Positions 1 to 6,446 of a stretch of 17,298 bases of DNA are shown one piece after another. The translations under genes were made by a program, and so were the position numbers. Numbering within the stretch: position 1 is the stretch's first letter; each line of letters begins with the position of its first letter. The notes under the pieces were generated by a model, which ran no database searches, was not told where the DNA came from, and saw only the letters and a program-made list of their open reading frames with translations. Source of the DNA: JBCCMA01 sp045107005 (GTDB lineage Bacteria; Pseudomonadota; Gammaproteobacteria; Steroidobacterales; JBCCMA01); NCBI GenBank assembly GCA_045107005.1, contig JBGCFP010000183.1:1-17298 (forward strand), written 5' to 3'.

Positions 1-1
1 C

Positions 2-517
2 GTGCTCACCGAGCCGCTCGTTCTGGCATCCAGTGTGTTGATCGAATGCTTGCGCTCTGGCGGCAAGATTTTGAGTTGCGGCAACGGCGGCTCCGCAGGC
101 GATGCACAGCATTTCTCATCGGAGATGCTCAACCGGTTCGAACGTGATCGCGAGGGGTTTGCCGCCATGGCATTGACGACCGACGCATCGACCGTCACGG
201 CCATAGCCAACGACTACGAGTACAACGAAATCTTTGCCAAACAGGTGCGTGCGCTGGGGCGCGATAGTGACGTGCTGCTTGCCATCTCAACGTCCGGCAA
301 CTCCGCCAACGTCAATCGGGCGATCGGCGCAGCGCACGCGAACGGCTTACGCGTCGTCGCACTGTCCGGACGCGACGGCGGCAGCATGGCGCCGCTGCTG
401 GCCGATGGCGACGTCGAGATTCGAGTACCCTCGGCCGTCACGGCGAGAATTCAGGAGGTGCATCTGCTGTGCATCCACTGCCTGTGCCATCTGATTGACG
501 ATGCGCTGATAGGCTAG
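2..517 (+). CDS. gmhA: Phosphoheptose isomerase GmhA, 5'-truncated
   Basis: This gene makes the SIS-domain enzyme that converts D-sedoheptulose 7-phosphate to D-glycero-D-manno-heptose 7-phosphate, the first step toward the heptose of the LPS inner core, in the cytosol. The visible 171 residues contain the phosphosugar-binding CGNGGSAGDAQHF segment (26-38) and the STSGNSAN loop (97-104). H37, E41, Q151 and H159 are spaced like the zinc/catalytic residues of GmhA (H61, E65, Q172 and H180 in E. coli), which favours GmhA over its non-enzymatic paralogue DiaA. From that offset about 24 N-terminal residues lie before the window, so the GTG at position 2 is probably internal. The C-terminal part resembles the Pseudomonas GmhA as I remember it. 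The FAD-dehydrogenase gene begins 2 bases after the stop, suggesting one transcript. Confidence 0.9.
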   Translation: MLTEPLVLASSVLIECLRSGGKILSCGNGGSAGDAQHFSSEMLNRFERDREGFAAMALTTDASTVTAIANDYEYNEIFAKQVRALGRDSDVLLAISTSGNSANVNRAIGAAHANGLRVVALSGRDGGSMAPLLADGDVEIRVPSAVTARIQEVHLLCIHCLCHLIDDALIG

Positions 518-519
518 CG

Positions 520-1911
520 ATGAATGCCAGCCTGCCAATCAGCGATGCCGCGCTAAAGACACTGCGCGACATTGTGGGTGAAGACGACCTGCGCGTGGCC
601 ACTGCCGACCGGTGGGCTTACAGTTACGACAATTCGAAGCGCCAGAGTTTGCCCGGTGCGGTTGCGACCCCACGCGACGAGGCGCAAATGCAGGCACTGG
701 TCCTGGCCTGTCGCGAACACGACATCGCGCTGTGCGCGCGCGGCCTTGGAACGGGCACGGCAGGTGCGGCGGTACCGCCTGAAGGTGGCTTGGTCATCTC
801 CACCGAAGGCATGACTAAAATCACCATCGATGCGCCCAACCGCGTCGCGGTTGTCCAGCCCGGCGCGACCAACGGCGCGGTACAGCGGGCAGCCGCCGAA
901 CACGGTTTTTTCTGGCCACCGGATCCCACGTCGGCAGAGTACTCCACCATTGGCGGCAACCTCGCGTGCAACGCCGCCGGGCCGCGAGCCGTCAAGTACG
1001 GCACGCCGCGTGACAACACGCTGGGCCTGCGCGCCGTTAGCGGCACGGGTGACTTGCTGAAAACAGGCTGTTACACGACCAAGGGCGTCGTGGGTTACGA
1101 CCTGACTCGATTGATTATTGGTTCTGAGGGCACGCTGGCGCTTATCAGCGAAGCAACGCTGAAACTGACCCCGCTACCTGAGGAGATACGGGTCATCCGA
1201 TTTCTTTTTGACAGCGTGGTAGGCGCCGCCGCCGCCGTCTCGCGGCTCATGGCGCAACCGGTCGTCCCGCGCGCGCTTGAATTCGCGGATGCCGCCGCGC
1301 TGGAATTGATCCGAGAGTATTCGTCAGCCGATATCCCCCCAAGTGCCCGCGCCATGCTGATGGTCGAAGCCGAAGGCAGCGCCACCGGCGTTGCCGAAAA
1401 CGTCGCCGCGCTCATGGACGCTGCGCGAGGCGACGGACTCATGGAAGCCCGTGCGGCCAGCACTGACGAAGAAGGCAAAGAGCTGTGGCGTGCCCGCAAA
1501 GCCCTGTCGCCCGCGTTGCGCACTATCGCGCCGAAGAAGATCAACGAAGATGTTGTGGTGCCAGTGTCCCAGATGGCGTCGTTTATCGGTCGGTTGCAGG
1601 AGCTGTCACAACAGTACGCCATTCCCATCGTGTGCTTTGGCCACGCCGGGAACGGCAATATTCACGTCAACCTGTTGATTGATCCGGATGACGAACAACA
1701 GATGCAAGGGGCGAGCGCTTGCCTTAACGACGTGTTTTTTGAGGTCATCCAGCGCCGCGGCACGTTGTCGGGCGAGCACGGTATCGGCTTTGACAAGAAA
1801 GAGTTTGTGGGGCTCGAAATCGAACCCGCGACGCTGGCGTTAATGCGTAACATCAAGGATCAATTTGATCCGCAACACATTCTGAATCCCGGAAAACTCT
1901 TTCCAGCGTAA
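520..1911 (+). CDS. FAD-linked dehydrogenase of the GlcD / D-lactate dehydrogenase family
   Basis: The 463-aa product is a VAO/PCMH-type flavoprotein that oxidises a D-2-hydroxy acid such as D-lactate, glycolate or D-2-hydroxyglutarate; the substrate cannot be read from sequence. An N-terminal FAD_binding_4 domain (about 42-220) carries the GTGTAGAAVPP segment, PDPTSAEYSTIGGNLACNAAG (136-154 region) and the VVGYDLTRLIIGSEGTL stretch (190-206). The C-terminal FAD-oxidase domain has HAGNGNIH (375-382), matching the metal/substrate histidine motif of this family, then SGEHGIG (417-423) and the usual NPGKLFP end. No iron-sulfur or membrane segment is present, so it resembles the stand-alone GlcD-like subunit. 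The ATG lies 2 bases after the gmhA stop. Its stop codon abuts the stop codon of the convergent kinase gene with no bases between. The link to heptose metabolism is not explained. Confidence 0.85.
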   Translation: MNASLPISDAALKTLRDIVGEDDLRVATADRWAYSYDNSKRQSLPGAVATPRDEAQMQALVLACREHDIALCARGLGTGTAGAAVPPEGGLVISTEGMTKITIDAPNRVAVVQPGATNGAVQRAAAEHGFFWPPDPTSAEYSTIGGNLACNAAGPRAVKYGTPRDNTLGLRAVSGTGDLLKTGCYTTKGVVGYDLTRLIIGSEGTLALISEATLKLTPLPEEIRVIRFLFDSVVGAAAAVSRLMAQPVVPRALEFADAAALELIREYSSADIPPSARAMLMVEAEGSATGVAENVAALMDAARGDGLMEARAASTDEEGKELWRARKALSPALRTIAPKKINEDVVVPVSQMASFIGRLQELSQQYAIPIVCFGHAGNGNIHVNLLIDPDDEQQMQGASACLNDVFFEVIQRRGTLSGEHGIGFDKKEFVGLEIEPATLALMRNIKDQFDPQHILNPGKLFPA

Positions 1912-4623
1912 TCAGGGCGCCGCGCTGGCGGCGCCGACCGGCACCTGCTGCAAGCTTGCCTTTGCCTTGATGGTCAGACGATGTGTCTCGCCCAGCGTGC
2001 CAGTCAGGATTTCGACCGCCCCTTCGAGCAGCACCCTTGCCCGATCATACTGACCGGTCGTCGTGAGCACGGCACCTAAATCGCTCATGTAGTCTCCGAT
2101 GAGCCAGTTGCCCTCAGCAGCCACGCTTTGGAGCATTGAGAGCGCGCGCTCCATGACACGTTGCGCCTCGCTGTAACGGCCCTGCGATGCCAGGACATTG
2201 CCGAGGTTACGCAGAGCGCCGCTCAGCAAGTCGTGCGGATCACCGACGGTCTCACTGTAAATACTCACCGCATCGTTCAGCAGGGCTTCCGCCTCCTGAT
2301 ATCTGCCCTGTCCCTTTAATGCCTGGGCCAACCCGTCTTTAAGAAAAGCCACTGAGTCGTGTATCTCACCGTTCGCTGTCACCTGCATCTCGACAGCTCG
2401 GACGTAGTAAACCTCCGCCTTCTGATACTGCTCCAGAGCAAGATAGTAGCGAGCAAGATTGGATGTCGCGGTCGCGACTTCCGAATGGCTGGTCGAGTAA
2501 GGTTCATACGCTTTGGTAAGAATCGCCAGTGCTTTTTCGTACAACGGGCCTGCCGCATCAAGGTCGCCCATAGCTTGCGAACTCAACGCAATGTTGCCGT
2601 AGTGATGCGCGACAAAAGGATGCATCTCACCGCGTATGCGTAAATCGATCACCAATGCTTCTTGAAACAAGTCAATCGACTGCTGAAATTCTCCGCGGCG
2701 AAGAAGTTGCAACCCAAGCCCGCTCAACACATCCGCCCTGCCTGCATCGTGATCCGCGCCCAGTTTCGCGTACGTCTCGAGACTCGCGCGGTAGTACGTC
2801 TCCGCCTCTGGCCACGCCGCGGTCTTGCGCAAGAACTTGGCATACCGCCGTTGACTCTTGGCCAGCTCAACGCTGGGGTCCCCGACCTGTTGCTCGCTGA
2901 TCTGCAGGGCTCGACGTAACAAATCACCGGCGCGCTCCCAGTCACCGTGATCAAGCTCAAGGTTACCGAGTAGCAGCAGGTTCTGGACCAGACGAGGGTC
3001 GTCTGTCCCCAACAACGCCTCTCGTTTCGACAAGGCGCTGATTAAGTTTTGCGCCGCTTCATCAGATTTGCCCTGTCCGTAGTAAACGCTCCCAATCGTC
3101 TCCTGCAAATCCGCTTGTTCCAGCGGGTGATCGCCCAACTCCTGCGACACCATCTGAGCACCTCGATCGAGAACCTCGAGCAAGGTCACCGGTTCCGAAT
3201 TGTTCGACGCCAGTGGGTCGCTGGCCAGCAAGATACCCTTCACCAACTCGGTGACAGTCGTCAGCTTTTCGTTGCTCTCAGTCAGACTCACGTTGCGGTC
3301 CGCCAGGCGCGCCGCCTGCACAGTCGCAAAAACCGCAAAACCAACCACCACGCTGGCGAACATGGCACTTACCACCACGGCCAACAAGTTGCGCTGCGTA
3401 AACTTACTGGCGCGGTAGCGCCAACTGTCCGGGCGTGCCGTTACCGGTAGCCCACGCAAGTGACGACGCAAATCTTCGGACAACAAACTCACGGAGCGAT
3501 AGCGACGATTGCGATCTTTGTGCAAAGCGCACAGCACGATCGTATCGAGATCGCCATCGAGCTCGCGACGCAGCTTGTCTATCGTTGTGCCACGGTCCAT
3601 GGCAACGGCCTGCGGATCACGGCTCACCGCACGCCCCTGGACCCGCTCACCCTGGTCAACGGCCAGTAGCAGGCGGCTCGGTGCCATTGGCTCCAGACCG
3701 GTTACGACGCGTTCCATTTGTGCTGGCGTCAGCGCGCTTAAATTAAACGGACAAACACCGCACAGCATTTCATACAGCAACACGCCCAACGAGTAGATAT
3801 CGCTCGAAGTGGTTACCGTTCGCCCGAGAATCTGTTCAGGGCTGGCATGGTTGGGGGTGAGCAGTCGATCACCGTGGCGCGTCAAATTGTCCTGCGCTTC
3901 GTCTCCGGTGCTCACCAAAGACTTGGCAATGCCGAAATCCAGCAGCTTCGGCGTGCCGTCTCGCGCCACGAGAATGTTGTTGGGTTTAATATCGCGATGG
4001 ACGATCAGGTTTTGATGCGCCATCTCGATCGCGGAGCACACCTGCCGAAAAAGATCGAGGCGCTCGGTGATTGTGAGTTGATTATCGTCGCAGTACTGGT
4101 TGATGGGCTTGCCTTCAACGTACTCCATAACGATGTAAGGCACGCCGTCTTCGGTTGTGCCACCGTCGACCAGATGCGCGATGTTGGGGTGATTCAGATC
4201 CGCAAGAATCTGGCGCTCGCTACGAAATCGCTGCAGTAATTCAGGCGTGACCATCGTTTTGTGCAGCAGCTTGACGGCAACGCGCTGCTCAAATTCTTCA
4301 TCACTGCGCTCGGCCAGGTAGACCGCGCCCATACCGCCCTGGCCGATGGTCGACAGGATGGTATAGGGCCCGATGCGGTGTGAACTGGTCGCGGTGTTGG
4401 CGAGCGCCTTGCCGGCCGCGTCTCCGATCAACTGGGCGACACGGGCGCCGCCGGTTTCGCTGGCGGTGATGAGCGCTTCCACTTCCCGCAGAAGGTCCTG
4501 ATCATCAGAGCAGGACTTTTCGAGAAAATCGGTACGTTCGCTGGGCGATAAATCGACGGCCGCATCGAACAGCGATTCCATGCGTGCCCAGCGGGCTTCG
4601 GTTACGTCATTGTGAGAGCTCAT
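1912..4623 (-). CDS. Membrane Ser/Thr protein kinase with C-terminal TPR region
   Basis: This 903-aa Hanks-type kinase has all catalytic motifs: glycine-rich loop GQGGMGAV (94-101), catalytic lysine K118 in VAVK, HRDIKPNN (209-216), DFG (229-231) and SPEQ (261-264). Residues 1-60 form the acidic helical leader often seen in TPR-type bacterial kinases. A transmembrane helix (about 413-435) separates the cytosolic kinase from a C-terminal region (about 500-895) of repeated 42-residue units with conserved G/A-x-Y-x-x-A positions. These are tetratricopeptide repeats of the kinesin-light-chain-like kind, likely protein-binding. One helix implies that the TPRs are periplasmic if the kinase is cytosolic. 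The gene starts 17 bases inside the end of the sigma-factor gene, so the two are translationally coupled; I infer that the sigma factor is its substrate or partner. The substrate is not shown directly. Confidence 0.9.
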   Translation of the reverse strand: MSSHNDVTEARWARMESLFDAAVDLSPSERTDFLEKSCSDDQDLLREVEALITASETGGARVAQLIGDAAGKALANTATSSHRIGPYTILSTIGQGGMGAVYLAERSDEEFEQRVAVKLLHKTMVTPELLQRFRSERQILADLNHPNIAHLVDGGTTEDGVPYIVMEYVEGKPINQYCDDNQLTITERLDLFRQVCSAIEMAHQNLIVHRDIKPNNILVARDGTPKLLDFGIAKSLVSTGDEAQDNLTRHGDRLLTPNHASPEQILGRTVTTSSDIYSLGVLLYEMLCGVCPFNLSALTPAQMERVVTGLEPMAPSRLLLAVDQGERVQGRAVSRDPQAVAMDRGTTIDKLRRELDGDLDTIVLCALHKDRNRRYRSVSLLSEDLRRHLRGLPVTARPDSWRYRASKFTQRNLLAVVVSAMFASVVVGFAVFATVQAARLADRNVSLTESNEKLTTVTELVKGILLASDPLASNNSEPVTLLEVLDRGAQMVSQELGDHPLEQADLQETIGSVYYGQGKSDEAAQNLISALSKREALLGTDDPRLVQNLLLLGNLELDHGDWERAGDLLRRALQISEQQVGDPSVELAKSQRRYAKFLRKTAAWPEAETYYRASLETYAKLGADHDAGRADVLSGLGLQLLRRGEFQQSIDLFQEALVIDLRIRGEMHPFVAHHYGNIALSSQAMGDLDAAGPLYEKALAILTKAYEPYSTSHSEVATATSNLARYYLALEQYQKAEVYYVRAVEMQVTANGEIHDSVAFLKDGLAQALKGQGRYQEAEALLNDAVSIYSETVGDPHDLLSGALRNLGNVLASQGRYSEAQRVMERALSMLQSVAAEGNWLIGDYMSDLGAVLTTTGQYDRARVLLEGAVEILTGTLGETHRLTIKAKASLQQVPVGAASAAP
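1916..1935. repeat. GC-rich perfect hairpin at the convergent gene ends
   Basis: An 8-bp perfect inverted repeat GGCGCCGC / GCGGCGCC encloses the 4-base loop GCTG. It starts 4 bases after the FAD-dehydrogenase stop and lies inside the last codons of the opposite-strand kinase gene, encoding its Ala-rich tail. No T-tract follows on either strand, so it is not a classical intrinsic terminator. It may still slow polymerase or protect 3' ends, or be a REP-like remnant. Confidence 0.55.
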
Positions 4624-5158
4624 TCTGCAACCACGCCTTCGCCATCCGTAAGTCGCGATCCACCGTGGCTTCGGACATTTCCAATGCCTCGGCGATTTCC
4701 TTGTAGGTCAGCCCACCAAAATAGTGTAGCTCTACAACTTGAGCTTTACGCTCGTCGAAGCCTTCGAGCTTGTGCAACGCCTGATCCAGACTGATCATGT
4801 CAGGATCTTCCTGTGCGCCTTCGACCAAACCTTCGTCCAGCGTCAAATCCGTGAATTTGCCGCCTCGCTTCTCGCGACGGTGCGCTTTGGCGTGATCGAC
4901 CAAGATGCGCCGCATCAAGCGCGCAGCGATGGCAAAAAAATGCGCGCGGTTTTGCCACGGCACGTCCATATCGACCATCCGCATGAACGCTTCGTTGACC
5001 ACAGCGGTCGCTTGCAGCGTGTGCCCTGCGCGTTCGCTCTGCATGTAGCGGCCCGCCAAGCGTCGCAATTCGTTGTAGACCAGCGGCGTAAGCTGATCCA
5101 GTGCATTGTCGTCGCCCGAGCGCCAGGCGCCGAGTAGTTGAGTGACAGATTCGGTCAT
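4607..5158 (-). CDS. ECF-like sigma factor (Sigma70_ECF type) paired with the kinase
   Basis: The 183-aa product has sigma region 2 at about 23-95, with the LVYNELRRLAGRYM start and the HFFAIAARLMRRILVDHA core helix (73-90). Sigma region 4 (about 134-180) holds the helix-turn-helix LTYKEIAEALEMSEATVDRD (150-169). It belongs to the PF07638 group common beside Ser/Thr kinases. In region 2.2, where ordinary ECF factors have acidic D-x-E-D residues that contact the RNA polymerase beta-prime subunit, it reads TLQATAVVNEAF (47-58); by eye T51 and A52 replace the acidic pair. This is the pattern of sigma factors reported to need phosphorylation on a region 2.2 threonine (EcfP with kinase PknT in Vibrio parahaemolyticus). 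No anti-sigma gene is present. The region just before the ATG has no clear ribosome-binding site. Confidence 0.9.
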   Translation of the reverse strand: MTESVTQLLGAWRSGDDNALDQLTPLVYNELRRLAGRYMQSERAGHTLQATAVVNEAFMRMVDMDVPWQNRAHFFAIAARLMRRILVDHAKAHRREKRGGKFTDLTLDEGLVEGAQEDPDMISLDQALHKLEGFDERKAQVVELHYFGGLTYKEIAEALEMSEATVDRDLRMAKAWLQNELSQ

Positions 5159-5203
5159 TGCAGCGTTTTCAATGCTTTTTGGTCTGAGACTAATAGCCCG
5201 AGA

Positions 5204-5232
5204 ATAGTAGTGGCAGGCCTGTGCCGATGCAA
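5204..5232 (-). promoter_or_regulatory. Candidate promoter of the sigma-kinase operon
   Basis: On the minus strand TTGCAT (5232-5227) and TACTAT (5209-5204) are separated by exactly 17 bases. They match 3/6 and 4/6 of the housekeeping consensus. Transcription would start near 5197, about 40 bases before the sigma ATG. The hexamers are weak, so this is a reasonable guess only. Confidence 0.35.
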
Positions 5233-5264
5233 TGCGACAAGTTTTTTTGGCTGGAAATGATGGG

Positions 5265-5288
5265 GTTAGCGTTTATTTATCGCTAAAC
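5265..5288. repeat. Inverted repeat in the divergent intergenic region, possible operator
   Basis: TTAGCG (5266-5271) and CGCTAA (5281-5286) form a perfect 6-bp inverted repeat around the 9-base AT-only spacer tttatttat. It sits between the divergent sigma gene and the first small gene, in DNA visibly richer in A/T than the surroundings. It could bind a dimeric regulator or form a small hairpin. Nothing else identifies a binding protein. Confidence 0.35.
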
Positions 5289-5381
5289 TGAGTGATGTTG
5301 GGAAATAGAGCAGCTGTAATCCGCTGTTTCTCCCGATACTTCCGATAATGCAAATATCAGACAATCGACCCGGAGAGCACG

Positions 5382-5579
5382 ATGTCAGACCCAACCGCGG
5401 GCAAACAAGATGATCCTCAACCCACCAATGAGCAGGGAGGACGGGTGATCATTCCTACCGCTATCGCTGCGGCGGCAGCGGCAGCTGCCGGTGGCTACTT
5501 TGGCGCACGCGCCGGTGCGTCGGCGTCGAGCGACGCAGTCAGCGCCATCGCAACAGTCGCTACAACGCTTTTTTCCTAG
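5382..5579 (+). CDS. Small Ala/Gly-rich protein with EQGGRVIIP motif
   Basis: I do not recognise this 65-aa protein. Residues 1-16 are polar and rich in D, P, Q and T; residues 17-25 are EQGGRVIIP; residues 22-42 form a hydrophobic helix with an eight-alanine run (29-36). A glycine zipper follows, with G37, G41 and G45 spaced GxxxGxxxG. The end (51-65) is mildly hydrophobic and ends in LFS. One membrane-spanning or membrane-associated helix is likely. The ATG has GGAG six bases upstream (5372-5375). The same nine-residue motif recurs in the next gene 30 bases downstream with different codons, which argues that both are real proteins. The gene points away from the sigma-kinase operon across a 223-bp shared promoter region. 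It could be a kinase target, a small membrane effector or a peptide precursor. Confidence 0.75.
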   Translation: MSDPTAGKQDDPQPTNEQGGRVIIPTAIAAAAAAAAGGYFGARAGASASSDAVSAIATVATTLFS

Positions 5580-5595
5580 CATCAAACGAGCATCT

Positions 5596-5602
5596 AAGGA
5601 GA
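5596..5602 (+). promoter_or_regulatory. Strong ribosome-binding site of the 46-codon gene
   Basis: AAGGAGA lies 7 bases before the ATG at 5610. It is the best Shine-Dalgarno match in this cassette and supports translation of a gene that length alone would not support. Confidence 0.7.
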
Positions 5603-5609
5603 TTACAAA

Positions 5610-5750
5610 ATGGAAGAACGGGACCAACCAAACGCACCAGTAGGCGAGCCGCTCGACGAAAACAAGCCCGCCAGCCACAGCACGGAGGCCGAACAAGGCG
5701 GCCGGGTCATTATCCCAAACAGTGTGCCCGATCCCACCGATTCGGACTGA
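5610..5750 (+). CDS. 46-aa small protein with EQGGRVIIP motif
   Basis: I do not recognise this family. The protein is 46 residues. Residues 1-27 are highly polar and acidic with several prolines, looking disordered. EQGGRVIIP occupies 28-36, and the tail (37-46) is short, acidic and rich in P, S, T and D. It has no transmembrane segment, unlike its neighbour. Compared with the motif in the 65-aa protein, eight of nine codons differ, every change is at a third base, and no amino acid changes. Such a pattern is expected from selection on the protein and not from a recent DNA duplication. The gene follows 30 bases after the 65-codon gene with its own strong ribosome-binding site, so the two are probably co-transcribed. 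The S/T residues in the tail are possible phosphorylation sites for the nearby kinase; that is inference. Confidence 0.7.
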   Translation: MEERDQPNAPVGEPLDENKPASHSTEAEQGGRVIIPNSVPDPTDSD

Positions 5751-5775
5751 TTTCGTTCCCGAGTGAGGGGATTCG

Positions 5776-5818
5776 GCCCCCGCTGTCGCTCTAAGAGTAC
5801 TTAGCGGCGACGGCGGGC
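5776..5818 (+). repeat. Long imperfect hairpin between small genes
   Basis: The segment folds into a 17-bp stem. CTAAG (5791-5795) pairs with CTTAG (5800-5804) around the AGTA loop. GTCGC (5785-5789) pairs with GCGAC (5807-5811), GCT (5782-5784) with GGC (5812-5814, one G-U), and GCCC (5776-5779) with GGGC (5815-5818). Only a two-base bulge and a small internal loop interrupt it. No T-run follows, so it is not a typical intrinsic terminator. It may stabilise the upstream small mRNAs, set differential expression of the third gene, or be a REP-like element. Confidence 0.6.
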
Positions 5819-5864
5819 ACTGTGCGCGCGGTCTTCGCATCCACCCGATGACGGAGCAACTCAC

Positions 5865-6053
5865 GTGGCCAAACCAAAAACGATTCGAATCCGACCGTTT
5901 GCCCTCAACGACGATAGCGCTCTGGGCGGCAACAACCCGCGCCTGAGCATCGAAATCGACGGACGTATCCTGCCGCTGGCTAAATTTGTCGAAATTGTTG
6001 GGGAGATTGTCCCGCCGAAATCCGCGGGCATGCGCGACCGACCGGTTATTTAA
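5865..6053 (+). CDS. 62-aa hypothetical protein convergent with sspB
   Basis: I do not recognise this protein. It begins with a basic segment (MAKPKTIRIRP), then a polar stretch with GGNN (21-24), then alternating hydrophobic residues around RLSIEIDGRILPL (26-38), consistent with a small beta-rich fold, and a proline/arginine-rich end. The GTG start has GGAG eight bases upstream (5853-5856). The DGRILP segment weakly recalls GGRVIIP of the two preceding proteins, but the resemblance needs a gap and may be chance. The last 8 bases overlap, tail to tail, the 3' end of sspB on the other strand (6046-6053). It has no signal peptide or membrane helix. It could be the third gene of the small-protein operon, separated by a hairpin. 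Confidence 0.55.
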   Translation: MAKPKTIRIRPFALNDDSALGGNNPRLSIEIDGRILPLAKFVEIVGEIVPPKSAGMRDRPVI

Positions 6054-6435
6054 CGACGCGCAAGGTGGGGGTGGGCTTGTCGTCGCGCGGCGGCGACGGC
6101 TCTGGATCGCCATCTTCGCCAGTGAAGATCATGCCCTGTCCGCTTTCCTTGGCGTAAATGCCGAGCACGGACGCGGGCGGCACAAACACCTGCTCCACGG
6201 CACCGTGGAACCGCGCGCTGAAGCTCAAGTAGTCGTTGTCGATGCGCAGTGCATCGGTGGCGCGAGGGCCAATGTTCAGCACAATCTTGCCGTCTTCCAC
6301 GTGCTGACTGGGAACGGTCACATCGTCCATCGTCGCATCAACGACGATGTACGGCGTCTGATCGTTGTCGATCATCCACTCATACATCGCGCGCATCAGA
6401 TACGGGCGTCGCGAACTAAACGTAGCGTCACTCAT
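6046..6435 (-). CDS. sspB: ClpXP specificity-enhancing factor SspB
   Basis: SspB is the cytosolic adaptor that binds ssrA-tagged, stalled-ribosome products and RseA fragments and hands them to the ClpXP protease. The 129-aa protein has the family start RPYLMRAMYEWMIDN, the substrate-binding domain to about residue 95 including FSARFHGAVEQVFVP, a flexible acidic and proline-rich linker, and the C-terminal ClpX-binding peptide PTLRVVK (123-129). That tail is nearly identical to the E. coli XB motif, so the protein should be functional. It starts 11 bases after the sspA stop and is clearly in the sspA-sspB operon. Its stop overlaps the convergent 62-aa gene. Confidence 0.95.
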   Translation of the reverse strand: MSDATFSSRRPYLMRAMYEWMIDNDQTPYIVVDATMDDVTVPSQHVEDGKIVLNIGPRATDALRIDNDYLSFSARFHGAVEQVFVPPASVLGIYAKESGQGMIFTGEDGDPEPSPPRDDKPTPTLRVVK

Positions 6436-6446
6436 GGCTCAGAGAC

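Noticed and set aside
5232..5291. 19-codon ORF upstream of the first small gene
   Set aside because: No ribosome-binding site and no supporting feature; it spans the inverted repeat and the AT-rich promoter region.
5865..6053. 62-aa protein as a third EQGGRVIIP family member
   Set aside because: DGRILP aligns to GGRVIIP only with a gap and fewer identities, which is too weak for a family claim.
5385..6113. 242-codon minus-strand open frame opposite the small genes and the sspB end
   Set aside because: It competes with the plus-strand small genes. Those have good ribosome-binding sites and a motif conserved at the protein level with synonymous changes, while this frame is Arg/Pro/Ser-rich with no known domain and overlaps sspB.
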